Counted from the first letter of the stretch, positions 10,156-23,087 are shown. The stretch: 64,000 bases of DNA from Platerodrilus igneus (GCA_036346225.1 JARFIW010001082.1:6634001-6698000), one strand, 5' to 3'. The notes: generated by a model not told the origin, from the sequence alone. Made by a program: numbers and translations.

Positions 10156-11878
10156 TAAAATACATAACGGCTCAGAAAACCACACAGTTTTCTGAAGAAA
10201 ACAAGAAATACGATGATTAGACTGGAAAGTAAATAACAACGCCCTGTATATAAATAATAATCGTAATTATTTCAGTTAATGAAAAATATTTTGAAGATTT
10301 ATTTGCATAAAACAAATCCGCAAGTCGTTAAATAACATAAATGCAAGCTGAATCGCGACACGTGTGGATAACGCATCAAGAATCCCAATTAATACAAGGG
10401 GGTTTAATAATGCGCAGGATAGAAATCGCAAATGATTTAATCCATACATTATATTTCGTCTATGTAACTAGAGAATTAAAATCGACACTTGATTTATTGG
10501 AAACAAACAAAGCATGTTTATTAAAAATCAAATTCACCAAATTTATTTAAACAAACAACGATTTACTTATCTAAAAGTATGAAAATCTAAGCGAATCAAT
10601 GCTATTAACTTGAAATCGTACGTGACAAGAGAGACGAGTTGATGTAAATATACAACCATAACACCATGGAATATCCGAAAACCTAGTTTATACAAACACA
10701 GAACTGCGCTTGTCTATAGATAGTCGGTGCATTTAAATATGACCGGATTTGTAAACAAATCAGTTGACCATGAAGTAAAGTACAGTTCACGTCTCTGAAG
10801 ACCAAAAATATGCACGTTAAGTAAGTTATTGTGAAGTGTGAAATAATTCCGCTGAATATGAAGAATTAATGGTTTGTCGTTTTATCCTTGATAGAAAAAC
10901 GTAAGTAACTGAAAGTTGTTTTACTATAAATTCTAATTTTAATTTTTATAAAAAGTACTCTAAAAACCCCTAAAGGAACTCTAAAGAACTTCTAAAGAAT
11001 CCCTAAAGAATCCCTAAAGAATCCCAAAAGAATCCCTAAAAAAGTTCCAAACAATTACGGGAGACAAATATAAATAATTTCTGGAGTACAGTCTCTATAA
11101 ATATGGGAACAAGGTTAACTAAATGCTGAAGCAATTATTAATGGAACAAAAGAGTTGATTGATGGTGAAGGAGTTTAATGCAGTACGCTAGTATATTCAA
11201 GGCGCTAGATGAGGGATAAACACAACCGTTGGACCAGCGACGGATTTAAGTGGATGCAAAACAACAGGTTAGCCAATCTGAATGTTTATTATTATTTGAA
11301 TATTTTATTTGTGGATATTTCATTGCACTTTGCTAAACTGGAATAACTTAAGATTAAACATTTAATTAAATATTACAAATTTAAATACTTTAAAATTACT
11401 TTCATGATCATTTATGTGAAAGTCGGCAGGATTTAGTTTTGGGTAGACGTTGTAAATTACGTACATAAATGAGGTTAAATGAACGTTCATCAGGCTTCAA
11501 TTAATGATTAATAATACTAGTGATTTTGCTGAGCTTTTGATCATCTTTGGTTATAATAATTATTAAATTTATTGATTCAATTATTAGAAGAAAATTCCAG
11601 TTAAACAATTTTAACCTTTTCATGCGTTGTAAATATTTTCGAGAACATTATAATAATTTGTGCTTAAGGGTGTTTTGGTTTAAAGATTAAAACAGGAGAG
11701 GTAGATAGTAGGTTTAAAATCTTTGTATGTCGTATTGACGCAAGCTCCGTGCGTAATACAAAAACTGAGCTAGCCGGCGCAATCAAAATTATATATATTA
11801 AAAATCAAAAATTGACAAAGTAAAAATGTATACCTTTTAATTCATAAAAAGAGCGCATAGGTGTATTGCTACAGTATC

Positions 11879-11929
<51 letters not shown>

Positions 11930-12028
11930 CAATAAAAATATGCTTGGGATATAGGTCATTTATTAAAATATAAAATTATATCAACATATTACGCGTGTCA
12001 GTCTTATTGACCTTGATCACATTAAAAA

Positions 12029-12071
<43 letters not shown>

Positions 12072-12424
12072 ATTAATAAAACTTACAAAATCTTATGTGT
12101 TATTTACATATTGTTTTGCATTGTACTAGACTATAATGAATGGTGAAATTTATAATAGTGTTAATATGTCCAAGCAGTATCAGTATAGATAAGATTATTT
12201 TTACATAAAGGTGTGTTCATTCCTATATATTTGATTATTATTTAGTACATTTGTAAAAGTTTAATAAAAATTTTTCTTTTTATATGTATAGGGTGTTTTA
12301 CTTAAATTATGTTAGTTAGAATCATAATATAAAAATTAAACGGCTTTATTATTAATGTTAGTCATTCTTTAAAATTATTTTTTAAAAATTATGTGAAAAC
12401 TTTAATTTATTTAATGTGTTATAG
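10156..12424. other. Non-coding AT-rich region
   Basis: No gene is recognised. It contains a short tandem array (10957-11045) and (TA)n tracts at 11885-11927 and 12033-12067. A 69-codon plus frame at 10341-10550 has no recognisable similarity. Confidence 0.5.
10957..11045 (+). repeat. CTAAAGAATCC short tandem array
   Basis: About eight imperfect copies of a 10-12 base word. The layout resembles the AGAGTTTCCC-type array inside the 1.85-kb arms, although the words differ. Confidence 0.8.
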
Positions 12425-12955
12425 TGTTGCGATCCACTATTAGGCAACCCGTCAAACATACAAGCGCCCGAGGCACAGCGTATTCTCCAGGATTCGAGAA
12501 TTCTTCTAGAAAATACTAGATAATGAGTCATATCTTTAATTCAGGGTATATATAAGGCCGCTTATGAATGTAAGAGTTAGTCTATACTTGAATGTCTAAT
12601 ATAAATTATATCGTGTACAGTAAACGTAGTTGAGCTTTTAGGAGTTCAAGAATATACATAAATGTTATATGCTGTGTCTAATGTACATGCAGCTTGTAGT
12701 ATACATAAATAAATAGAAGTGTATAAATAAATAGTTGCGTTAGTGTTGTTAATGGACGTATGTAAAGAAGTTAGTTTAAGAAGATATTAGTGCTTGTAAA
12801 TTCATTAGTGTAATAGTGCTTCGTTGTTAAGTGGACTGAAAACATCTATAAATAAGGCATATACTGTTAATTAGACTTGGGAACAGTGAGTAATAAAGAC
12901 TATTGTTATTACTTGTTTTTAAATTAAAGAAACGCGGTAGCAGTAGCTTGCTTCA
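12425..12955 (+). mobile_element. Solo LTR, family A, copy 1
   Basis: The LTR starts TGTTGCGATCC and ends GCTTGCTTCA, and is flanked by ATAG on both sides (12421-12424 and 12956-12959). It carries a TATA-like TATATATAAG (12547-12556) and AATAAA (12892-12897). It aligns with 15377-15911 and with the nested LTR at 46497-48086. No internal coding region adjoins, so recombination to a solo LTR is likely. Confidence 0.82.
12547..12556 (+). promoter_or_regulatory. TATA-like box of family A LTR
   Basis: GGGTATATATAAG is kept in nearly the same form in the other two LTR copies (near 15494 and, on the minus strand, near 47965). It sits in the U3-like first third. Confidence 0.55.
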
Positions 12956-12959
12956 ATAG

Positions 12960-13305
12960 TTTAAAAATTATTATGTAAGATAATCGTGTATGTTTCTATT
13001 GTTCTATGTTATTGTTATATTAATGTGTGAACAATTAACTACTAACAATTAAAAATTAATATAACAAAAGAATAAAAATAAAACAAAAATAAAGTACTTG
13101 AAATATAACACAAGTGTAAAATATAAAATGCAATAAAATAAAATAATCTAACAATTCAAATAACAATAAATATAAATATAACTAATACAAATATAAATAA
13201 AATAAATGAATATAAATAATATAAGTATAAATAAAATGAATATAAATAATATAAATATAAATAAAATAAGTAATAAAATTACACTCTTAATATATATATA
13301 TATAT
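12960..13305. repeat. AT-rich low-complexity block
   Basis: Repeats of AAATAAATATAA-like words fill 13060-13290, followed by (TA)n. No coding content. Confidence 0.8.
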
Positions 13306-13326
13306 AAATAAATATATTCAACCAAA

Positions 13327-13370
<44 letters not shown>

Positions 13371-13391
13371 TTTGGTTGAATATATTTATTT
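13306..13391. repeat. 86-bp perfect palindrome with (TA)n core
   Basis: The left half, through TTCAACCAAAGGATA, is followed by a (TA)n core and then its exact reverse complement. It ends at 13391. It can extrude as a cruciform or hairpin. Confidence 0.95.
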
Positions 13392-15376
13392 TATCAATTT
13401 ATACTCTTTTATGTTTGTAACTTTATTTGACTAAAATATGATAAAATTGAGACGGTTTTTTAATAATCCACGGTTGTGAAGGAATGTAAAATGGTCCTAA
13501 TTTATGTTAATTTAAAAAAAAAATTTTTTACGAGAAAAGCAAATTTAATATTATAATGCATTGCTAGGCTCAGTAATCTACACGTAGTACAGGTGTTAGG
13601 CGAGTTCTCGGAACAGCAGGCGTTTATATTACGAATACACTTACAATGTTGTATATAATGCGTTAACGATATTTAGACATGCTTTTAAACGATAAATTCA
13701 AATTGTGATAATCAAACCCGGAGACATGTAGTAAACAAGTTCCAGAATATGTAGGATAAAAATAGTTCATTAATATTCCTTAATTAATGCTTGCTCGTAC
13801 AAGTTTCCCATTTTTTATTGACCTGAACAGAAATTAATTTAATTACATTATAGGCAAACAAATTCCTTTGTTTTTATTCATTTTGTTTGTTTTACTTTCT
13901 TTACTAGCCTTATTCACTTTATACACTCTTTCAGGTTATTCTTCTTTATTTATTTAGTTGAAATCATTACCTTTATTAATTTTATTCTTTGGTGATTCGG
14001 AGAATATCCTAAGTCAATTTTCATTGCTTGATCATTATTGCAGATATAATAGTGTACATTTAGATATTCGAAAATATGTTCGAACAGCACAGAACTACTT
14101 TCAGGCTTCCGAACGCATTTAGTGGGAGAATTAACTGTTATAGGGACTTGAGAGTGAGAGGGGGATGGTATGTCTATCGACTAGTTTCACCGGCGTTTTG
14201 ATATTACTTTCAGCGGCACAAATGAAAGGTTGAAAAACTTCACTTGGCTTTTATAAAGAGCCTGCAATTTGGGCTTGTATGCTGTTGAGTATAGTATGTA
14301 TTTGTTACAAACATAATTTATAATTGTTTTCTTGTGATGAATGTGTAATTGTTTTATTTCAGCTTTTAGTTGTGAGTATAACTGCATAGTTCATGCCTCG
14401 TTTTGAAACACAACCTCAAGTTAATGTGTATGTGATCTTATATTTCTTGCCTACGATTTTATCGGTAGTTAATATTGAAATTTAATTATTTTTGTTGCGA
14501 TGTAATTATTGCGAATCTCTGCTAATGATCTCGTTATTTACGTGTTTGTATTATGACTAGTTGGAAGATAACCGATTCAATTTATAAGTGTCTTTGTACC
14601 ATCATAGCATAAGTTCATGTTTTAACTTCATATTTGTTTTGTCAATGTATTTGAGTGGTGTTTAAGCAAATGATAGAAGGTAGGTTAGTCATTGCGAAAC
14701 ATATTGCAAAACGGGCTGGAAATTGTTAATGTTCTTTATGTTAAGCGCGCATGTTTGAGCCTTTGTTGAGAGTTACTAACATTTTATGTCCGTGCGTTGT
14801 TGAACATTGGTAGTTAAGGACCTTATCTTCCTGGTGTTTTCTCTTTCAACTTTAGTCAAGTAGTCATGACGCAAACGTTCTCGGTGCCTTTCAGAAAAGA
14901 CTAGCTGGACTACACTAAAATTTCTTCAGTTGTCACATATAGAATGTCTGGGTAACAGTTAATATCCCGTAATATTAAAAGTACACGGGGGTGCTTGCTT
15001 GCCGCCCAATCCTCGGAGAGGTGTATTTATACAGTCAGAAGCCTAAGGTTGTTTAGGTTTTCTCTGTTGGTACTTTTTCCTCAGCGTTAACCCATGTTGA
15101 ATCCGACACTGTTTGCTTTACAGGTAATCAATGTGTAATTGCTGGTAACCCAATTTTGAGTTTATTGTATTGCATTAAAAGTAGCGTCGATAAAGACTAG
15201 TTTTATTTCAAACCTTCCAACCTTAACGCCATCTCACGGTGTATATTTGGGTTATCTGTTGATCATATAACGTAGGGATTATGAACCACTACCACTAGAC
15301 CGCTAGATTATGGAGCCAGGTATTGTCCATAGAGGGCGTTTGTTCGTCCTTGGGTAGGTTACACAATAACTCATAT
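13392..15376. other. Intergenic, no gene recognised
   Basis: Short frames only (for example a minus frame at 14187-14387), none with recognisable similarity. A degraded internal region between the two family A LTRs is possible, but each LTR has its own matching 4-bp flanks, so I read them as two separate solo LTRs. Confidence 0.5.
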
Positions 15377-15911
15377 TGCTACGTATTATTAGGCAACCCT
15401 TCAAACACGCAAGTTGCATAACCGAAGTGTATTCTACAGAAGTCTAGAACATTCGAGCAAACACCAGACTATGAATCATCTAGTTAATTTTAGGGTATAT
15501 ATGAGATTGGTGATGAGTGTACATCAGTTAGTCTATATCCAAATGTCTTATATAAATCATATCGTGTATAGTAAGTTGGTCATTACGTTTCGAAGGCCCT
15601 ATAGTAAATATAAATTGTGTTATATGAACGTACATGTTGTACCGCCAACTTGTACATACTTAGACAAAAGGTTAATAAATAAATTATAGTAGTGTTAGTG
15701 TTGTTAAGAAGACTTATGGTTAAGGATTTAGTTTAAGAAGATATTAGTGCTTGTAAAAAACATTAGTGTGATAATGCTTCATTGTTAATTGGACTCAAAA
15801 CATCTATAATTAAGGCATATACTGACAATTAAACTTATGAATAGTGAATAATAAAAATGTTTGTTAATACTTGTTCTAAATTGGTGAACGCATTAATAGT
15901 AGTCCGCTACA
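15377..15911 (+). mobile_element. Solo LTR, family A, copy 2
   Basis: Starts TGCTACG and ends CCGCTACA. ATAT flanks both sides (15373-15376 and 15912-15915). It aligns end to end with copy 1 at moderate divergence. Confidence 0.82.
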
Positions 15912-15984
15912 ATATTTACAAAATAAAAAAGATTATTTAAAACAAGTAATCAGAAGCTAACAGTTTTCATTCACTGAATGATGT

Positions 15985-16605
15985 TTCTTTAATACTTTGT
16001 TTTGTTATCAATCCAACTTTCTTTTGTTGAGCCCCGACTGAAAATCCACGATTCCTCTAAGAAAACAGGCTCGTATAATTTCTTTTGTTTGTTTAATTCG
16101 TAATAGCTCAAGAATTGAACTCATGCTGCAGCAACATGTTTCAATTCAAATAATCCCCGTCTGCAATCATCATTTTTAACAGAAAAACCTATGTTGGATA
16201 AAAACCTCTCCAAACTACTTATACTTAGAGTGCGTGTCGTATATTTTTCTCTTGACACAATCTTTAACAAAATCATCCACATCACAACATTTCGATTTGA
16301 TGCACTTTCGTTTCTTACTACACGATTGCGGGGGTTGGTTTACTTCATGTGCCTCGGATACCCTCTTCTTAATACTAGTGAGAGTTCTGACTCATATACC
16401 ACAGGCTTCAGCGGTACTCTAAAACAACCTAAATAAACCATCTTTTCTACTAAATTTGATCTAGCATTTGTTCTTACCTGCATTATAGATTCAAATGGAA
16501 CAGATAGACCTTTATTTTCACGTTTCCCTTCGAAGTAATTAAGAATATTTATAATCACCAACTGTGTTTTTAATTTTAAATGTTTATTATTAAACATTTT
16601 TAATG
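15985..16605 (-). pseudogene. DDE_3-type insect transposase, N-terminal and first catalytic part, decayed
   Basis: Read downwards, the minus strand gives a helix-turn-helix-like start (VIINILNYFEGKRENKGLSV) and a middle region. Near 16.05 kb a VFLEESWIF...TKESWID stretch corresponds to the first catalytic block (usually T-DE-T/S-W) of a family common in insects. The aspartate of that block reads as glutamate here (LEESW), and stops and frame changes occur. It probably belongs to the same family as the C-terminal tail at 45.61-45.79 kb. Confidence 0.5.
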
Positions 16606-16659
16606 TCAATAGCTTTGAGAAAAAACTGTTCAACAATACAACTAATTGAGAATAATACA

Positions 16660-17344
16660 AAACGCACTTTTAGGAACACTTAATTTTAAACAATAATGGC
16701 ATATATATTCTTGTAAATGACAAGGGCGTCGACGTTGGCGCTGTGAACGTCGAAGCAGTGGAGTCTCTTGTAGTGGTAGAGGCACAACTTCTGGAACTGG
16801 TTCTGGAAGCATAAGAAATTCCGGGGTAACATCTGCTAATTGATCTTTTAAAAGAGGCACACGTCTGATTGAAGGCTATTTTTCTGTTGGAGTTTGAAAG
16901 ATACCTTTTCCAACTGATGTTCATCTTAGCTGGTCAATATGTCGTTTTACCACACGTTCAGAGTCCAACCGAACGAGGTAGTGTAAAACAACTAATTTTT
17001 TAATAACCGTACTAAATAACCAGATGCGTGTATTTCTTGAAAACTCTCGTGATTGAACCCTCTCCTCCACTTTAATTGATCGCACACAATGGTTTGATGG
17101 AGAGTTAGGAATTAGTTTATATTGTCGGATGACGTCTAATTTAAATCTTATTTGTCTTTGTAAATATAATTTTGCTGGAAATTTTCCACAAGCTAATGGT
17201 GTGCAACGTTACCGGAATAGAATTTCTTGCACTTTGATGCGCAAATTGCCTTGGATCCGCTTCCAAAGCTTTTACCCACTCTTTAAAAGTTTGTACTGAG
17301 CGTTCTGCTAGACCGTTTGTCGCCGGATGTCCATGAGCAATCAA
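16660..17344 (-). pseudogene. Ty3/gypsy integrase core end and C-terminal domain
   Basis: The minus strand begins at 17344 inside an integrase core (GHPATNGLAERSVQTFK, a family signature). It continues with frame breaks into a chromodomain-like C-terminus: a VRLDSERVVKRHIDQLR region near 16.95 kb, then a basic tail with RRSQRQRRRP (about 16720-16750). No LTR, RT or protease adjoins. The right edge at 17344 is abrupt, so this is a fragment. Confidence 0.8.
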
Positions 17345-17451
17345 TTTTTAAAATTGAAAACTCATAATATATTTTTCTATATCAAATTATGTACTATTCA
17401 GAACTATTTAAGTCGAAACGCCTATTGTTTTGATAACCCAAATAACAGGTT

Positions 17452-17515
17452 GTGTGGGTGTGTATGCGCGCGCGCGTGTGTGTGCGCGCACGCGCGTGCG
17501 TACGTGACTGCTTGC
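17452..17515. repeat. GT/GC alternating purine-pyrimidine tract
   Basis: TGTGTGGGTG followed by (CG)n, (TG)n and (CG)n runs. It is GC-rich in an AT-rich setting and prone to left-handed DNA. Confidence 0.85.
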
Positions 17516-17945
17516 GGGCGTATGTGCGGGTTGTCGAACTATTACAACGTTATCTTACTCTATATTAAACACTTTCCATTAATTATTAGCACAAAAATAG
17601 CATACTAAGGTAAATAATATCCATATAATGACAAAAGTGATGTATTTAAAATTAAGACTGTTTAAGTAATTGTACACATAACTTTAAATTTTTAGTCATT
17701 GCAACACGCTCACTTAAACAACATGTTCGATATCTAACTCTAAAGGAAAAAGTGCCCTGTATAATCTGATATATTATTATTAGAAGGTGCATAGTTATTG
17801 CGAAAAAATACCTTTATGAACATTTAACCAAGTCAACAAAAAGGTAAAACATTATTGAAATATGCTATTTCCATAAACAAGCTGTTAATGTGTTAATGAT
17901 ATATCACCAATATTTTACCTAGTAAGACATGTGTGCCCTCGTCCC
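17516..17945. other. Spacer, nothing recognised
   Basis: AT-rich sequence between the alternating tract and the degraded zinc-finger region. Confidence 0.5.
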
Positions 17946-18788
17946 TAAAAGCTATAAAATTCTGCGATCTTTGCACCACAAAAAGTTATTTACAAAACAC
18001 AAACATCTTCTAAGGAACATCCGTTAGCATGTAATTTATATAATTATCCTGCATTCTGTAAATGTTTCATGAAAGTTCATATGACTTCACATACTAACAA
18101 AAGTCGCTTCCCATAAATTTGTGTGATTATTTCACACTACAAAAAAGTACTCTAAAAACAATTCGCAGTCGCATACAAACGAACGTCTATTCTATTCAAT
18201 GTGTGTGGTTATTCTGCATCACGAAAAAGTGATTTCTAAACACAAATATGAACGCATTATAACGGTGGAACATAATGTACGAACGCATAAAAACGAATGT
18301 CCATTATTGTTATTTATGTGATTTTTTGCATCACGAAGAAACTATTTAGAAAAACGCATATAAACGCATATTGAGGAACATCAGTTAGGACACAATTTCT
18401 ATGCTTCAGCATCAGAAAGAAATCATTTAAAACACATATACGAACGCATATTATCTATCGTCCGTTTTAAGCATCTATATGATTAGTTTGCAAAAAAAAA
18501 AAAAATTTTAAAAACTCATACGAACCCATACTAATGGTCATCCATTCGCATACAATTTGTGTGATTATATGGCATCACAGAGACATTCAGTCGCATACCA
18601 ACGAACGGCTGTTTGTAAGTAATTTGTGTGATTACACGATACCATAAAACTGACATTTACAAAGGCATTTGCAGCCGCATACTAACGAACGTCTATTGGT
18701 GTGCAATTTATGTGATTAGTCCGCATCACAAAAAAAAGAATCTAAGAATTCATTTACTATCGCATACTAGCGTCTATTTCCATGCCAT
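17946..18788 (+). pseudogene. Heavily decayed C2H2 finger modules
   Basis: Words encoding the linker (ACTAACGAACGTC) and finger core (TGCAATTTGTGTGATTATTCTGC) recur about every 84 bases but in drifting frames with stops. This is the upstream, oldest-looking part of the array that becomes open after 18.79 kb. Confidence 0.75.
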
Positions 18789-19284
18789 TTGTGTAATTTA
18801 TCTGCATCGTGTATGGATGATATGAAAACATGTACCCCAGCACATCTTAACAAGCGTCCATTTGTATGTAATTTTCGTGTTTGTACCGCATCACGAAGAA
18901 ATTATATAACACATATGCGAACGCATACTAACGAACGTCTATTTCCGTGCAATTTATGTGATTATTCTGCATCAGGAAAAGGTGCTCTAAAAAGACATGT
19001 ACGAACGCATACTAATGAACGTCCATTTTTATGCAATTTGTGTTATTACTCTGCTTCACAAAAAGGTAATTTAGAAACACATACGAACGCATACTAACGA
19101 ACGTCCTTTCGCATGCAATTTATGTATTCTGCTTTAGTAAAAGGTGCTTTAAAAAGACATATACGAACGCATACTAACGAACGTCCTTTCGCACGCAAAT
19201 AAATGTAATTATTCTGCTTTAGTAAAAGGTGCTTTAAAAAGACGTATACAAACGCATACTAATGAACGCCCATTTGTATGCAAT
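18789..19284 (+). pseudogene. C2H2 zinc-finger array, first open part
   Basis: The first frame (18789-19097) gives three fingers with HTNERPF linkers, ending in a module shortened by deletion (H-x3-H half lost). A partly duplicated module with a deletion and an in-frame stop follows (19100-19260). Frames then resume at about 19285. The family binds DNA or RNA through tandem fingers; this stretch is unlikely to make a continuous protein. Confidence 0.7.
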
Positions 19285-20271
19285 TTGTGTTATTACTCTG
19301 CGTTACAAAAAAGTGCTTTAGAAACACATACTAACGAACGTTCTTTCGCATGCAATTTATGTAATTATTCTGCATCAGAAAAAGATACTTTAAAAAGACA
19401 TATACGAACGCATACTAATGAACGTCCATTTCTATGCAATTTGTGTTGTTACTCTGCGTTACAAAAAAGTGCTTTAGAAACACATATTCGAACACATATT
19501 AACAAACGTCCTTTCGCATGCAATTTATGTAATTATTCTGCATCAGAAAAAAATACTTTAAAAAGACATATACGAACGCATACTAATAAACGTGCATTTC
19601 AATGCAATTTTTGTTTTTACTATGCATCAAGAAAAAGTATTTTAGAAACACACCTACGAACGCATACTAACGAACGTCCTTTCGCATGCAATTTGTGTGA
19701 TTTTAGGGCTTCACAAAGAAGTTATTTACAAACCCATATGCAGTCGCATATTACTCAACGTCAATTTTCATGCAATTTGTGTGATTTTACGGCATCAGAT
19801 AGAAGTTATTTACAAAGACATATGCTTGTACATACTAATGAACGTCCATTCGTTTGCATTTTATGTGATTATTCCGCATCACGAAAATGTACTCTGAAAA
19901 ATCATTTCTTATCTCACACTAAGGTACGTAGATTTCTATGCAGTTTGTGTGATTATTCTGCATCAAATAAGAGTAATTTAAAAGACATATTCAGCATACT
20001 AACGAACGTCTATTTTGGTGCAAATTGTGCGATTATACCGCATCACAAAGAAATTATTTACAACGGCGTATGGAGTCGCATACTAACGAACGTTTATTTG
20101 TATGAAATTTGTGTGATTATGCCACCTTACGAGAGTCAATTACAAATACCTTTACAGACGCATACTAACGAACGTCCTTTCTCTTGCAGTCTGTGTGGTT
20201 ATTTCGCATCACAAAAAGGTACTCTAAAGAATCATTTACTTTCGCATACTAAGGAACGTCCATTTCCATGA
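19285..20271 (+). pseudogene. C2H2 zinc-finger array, main open frame (328 codons)
   Basis: About nine recognisable 28-residue C2H2 modules of type CNLC(N/D)YSASxKxxLxxH with HTNERPF linkers. A two-finger unit (SALQKSALETH then SASEKDTLKRH) is repeated twice in a row, evidence of recent duplication. Around residues 230-285 the frame slips and returns, so finger signatures vanish between 19.98 and 20.15 kb and reappear with HTNERPFSCSLC. The frame ends at a TGA that replaces the first finger cysteine codon near 20270. It could encode a finger protein, but no start region or other domain is visible and the array is damaged at both ends. Confidence 0.65.
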
Positions 20272-20620
20272 AATTTGTATGATTATTCTGCATCAAAAAA
20301 AAGTATTTTAAGAACACATGTACAAACTCATACTAACGAACGTCCATTTTCATGCAATTTATGTGATTATACTGCATCACAGAAAATTTTTTTACAAAGA
20401 CCTATACAGTTGCATACTAACGAACGTCCATTGGATTGCAATTTGTGTAATTATCCTGCCTTACGAAAAAGCAGTTTAGAAGTACATGTGATTATTTCGC
20501 TTCTAAAAGCACATGTATGACCCCATACCATCAAACGCCTGTTTACTTGCAAATTCATAATTATTTTGCAACTGTATGGTATTCTGCTTCAATTTATAGT
20601 AGTCTATGTCTAATTTTACT
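20272..20620 (+). pseudogene. C2H2 zinc-finger array, 3' end after stop
   Basis: Continues in frame after the TGA at about 20269-20271. The first module has tyrosine for its second cysteine, the next two fingers are partly kept (one has HRPI-like loss of a histidine), then the frame decays. This tail is the part duplicated at 1-290. Confidence 0.7.
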
Positions 20621-20631
20621 TATAAATATAA

Positions 20632-20965
20632 TATTGTGAATTCTCGCCTCAGCTGCTCCGGTCTGCTCGTTTATATATGCTTATAAATATCTACATTAGA
20701 TTCGAGTCCCACAAATTTGGCGCATAATGTTGTGAATGCTAGGCTCTAACTAATCGAGTCCCTCCGTTGGAAAGTCATAATTGTCAACACTTGTCTGAGT
20801 TAGCCCTACAAAATATCTAAAAGAGATTCAAGCCCCACAAATTGGGTGTCATAATGTTGTGAAGTTAGGCTCTAACTAATCGAGCCCCTCCGTTGGGAGC
20901 CATAATTTATTGTGAATTTTACCTCAGCTGCTCCGGTCTGACTCGATTATATGCTCATAAATATC
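20632..20965 (+). repeat. Tandem pair of LTR-like segments
   Basis: A segment with CAGCTGCTCCGGTCTG and a segment with GGCTCTAACTAATCGAG each occur twice in order at about 10-15 percent divergence (20632/20909 and 20703/20829). A TTGGCGC-like word followed by TAATGTTGTGAA resembles a primer-site and LTR border. The family is unknown. Confidence 0.5.
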
Positions 20966-23087
20966 AACAACGACGCTTACCTGTATTGCTCACTCTACGA
21001 ACTCCTGCTCACTGCCTAGTTCTGCCGTCATCTAAAATAAAATCACTCTTGAGTCATACACACAAAATAACTCACTCACCAAATACAACACAGTCTATTT
21101 TCACAAAATAAATATAACATTTTCAAAGCTCATTTCGTATTTACAATTGTATTACTTGAATTAGTAACAAATTCTTTTTTAAAAATTCAATGGAATTTAG
21201 ATAACCTCAAAATAAAACAAGTACCTTATTAAATTAATTGGGCTTTTCTCATACCAGACGTTAAACCCCAGTCTTATCATGAGCTCATAGTAAAACTCTT
21301 TACGCGTACAACATGGCGGTTATCTTTGTATTATTTATCCTTTTTCTACTTCAGCAAATTACCTTATACCTCTAAAGTCCCTTAAAATTTTCAGTTCATT
21401 AAAATTTTATGAAATAAAATCACTCCAGAGCACAAGAAAAATAAAAATAAACACTGCTAACAACTACCACCAAATGTTTTTATCAAGCAAGTTACCTGGT
21501 AACCATTCTTTTGCACGTCTCTGCCAACCAGTCTTGAAGTAGATGCCGTCACGTATATCGTTAAGCTGTGGAACCGATGCCAGGTCGAATTACCATTTCA
21601 TTCGTCACGCAGCTATCCAAATCTTTTTATTTACATTAAACCTAATTGCCTCCAACGTCCCAAAAATTCGCATCTTCTTTTCATTTATAAAGCACCAATC
21701 AAAATTGCTGCATTCACTAATCCATCCCAAATTTTAACCAATTTGGTACGTTCCAATCACCCAAATTAACAAAAGTTAGTACTACATACGCTCCGCTCTA
21801 AATACTTTCAGTTCATTTCAGCATTGTAATTACTGAACTTATTACAACAACTTGTGTTCACTTATAATTAATTATATTAACTCAATTACTGCACTATTCA
21901 CAGTAAACTTGACGAGCAAAGAAGTTAAGAATAAGCGACCCTCCACCTCGTTGAAGGTGGTTAGATAAGAACTCCTGGACCCCCTGTTTTGAAATCTGGC
22001 ACGTATTCTACCCCCAAACCGACAAATATTCTGAGAAAATCACCCGCCGTCGTCGACTCCTCGTTGACAATCTCAAACGGTTTCAAGTTTTCTCCGAAAA
22101 ACCACGCTCAAAACACTTAAAATTCATCAGAAAGTGTACAAAAACAGTCAATCGTTTTTGCATTTTTGCGAAAAACTGTTCCAACGGAAATCGATTCTAC
22201 GTACAATCACGCCTCTTTACCCCAACCCATATCTTTTCAACTCACTTTCACCTATCTCCTACCTTGTTCCACATATGCTACATTCTTACACATCCCCGTT
22301 GAATGTTTCCCTATCACGTCTTAAAACTGTTACGCGTCTATACGTCACGTCCAATGAGATCGCTTAATTTCTCTCCAGAAATTATTGATTTTATTCCCCT
22401 ATGCAAAAGACGTTTATGTCTCCCTCCTATACTATTTCGACAAAATAAATTACGCCTCCCTCATGCTAATGTGTTCTATACTCCATTCTTGTTTCTCTTA
22501 ATTGCTTGTTTGTGGTTTCCCTACTATACGACCTTTAAGCTTTAAATCGATCCTATCAATTTCAACAGTTTTAGTTCTTCTTGGAAAATTTAATAGCTTG
22601 GTTACGCTGTTTACATATAAACCTTGAAGTAAACGACTACTTGAAACACTCCCTAATGTGTTTGTTTCTCTTTCCAACCGAAAAGCGTTAAACTTGTTTA
22701 TCGTAGCATCTGCTATAATTCGTAGAATTCTCTCCGTTTTGAAATGTTTTTGGTTTACCACAAATATGGATCTTATGCTAAGAAACTATGCAAACGCTTT
22801 TATATTATTTAAACTACAATTAAATTAGAATAAAGCGGTATTTTTAACTTGTTGCTTTTGACCATTCGTTTCCTACTTTATACATATTGTTCCTATGCTA
22901 TAAATAAATGCTATCCCTTGCTAAATAAATGCAAAGCTCTAATTAATTAACCCAAAATTCCTAATTTAAATTGACTACGCTCTAACTAACTATTTACATA
23001 ACGTAACTAATTCACTCGTATATTGTGCCTATATATCTTAGCTGGTCTTAAAATCTATTTATGTACCCTTAACTAATTAATTACACG

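Noticed and set aside
12956..15376. Reading 12425-15911 as one LTR retrotransposon with two LTRs
   Set aside because: Each LTR has its own different 4-bp flanking duplication (ATAG and ATAT), and no gag or pol code lies between.
19697..19897. Frames of type ILLNVNFHAICVI overlapping the zinc fingers
   Set aside because: These are out-of-frame readings of the 84-bp finger repeat, also seen opposite the minus-strand array.
18000..20600. Regularly spaced repeats suggesting a CRISPR array or satellite
   Set aside because: The 84-base period is the C2H2 finger module; there are no unique spacers between identical repeats, and the setting is eukaryotic.
22498..22761. 87-codon minus frame as a small gene
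   Set aside because: No recognisable motif, no second exon signals and no copy; left unassigned.
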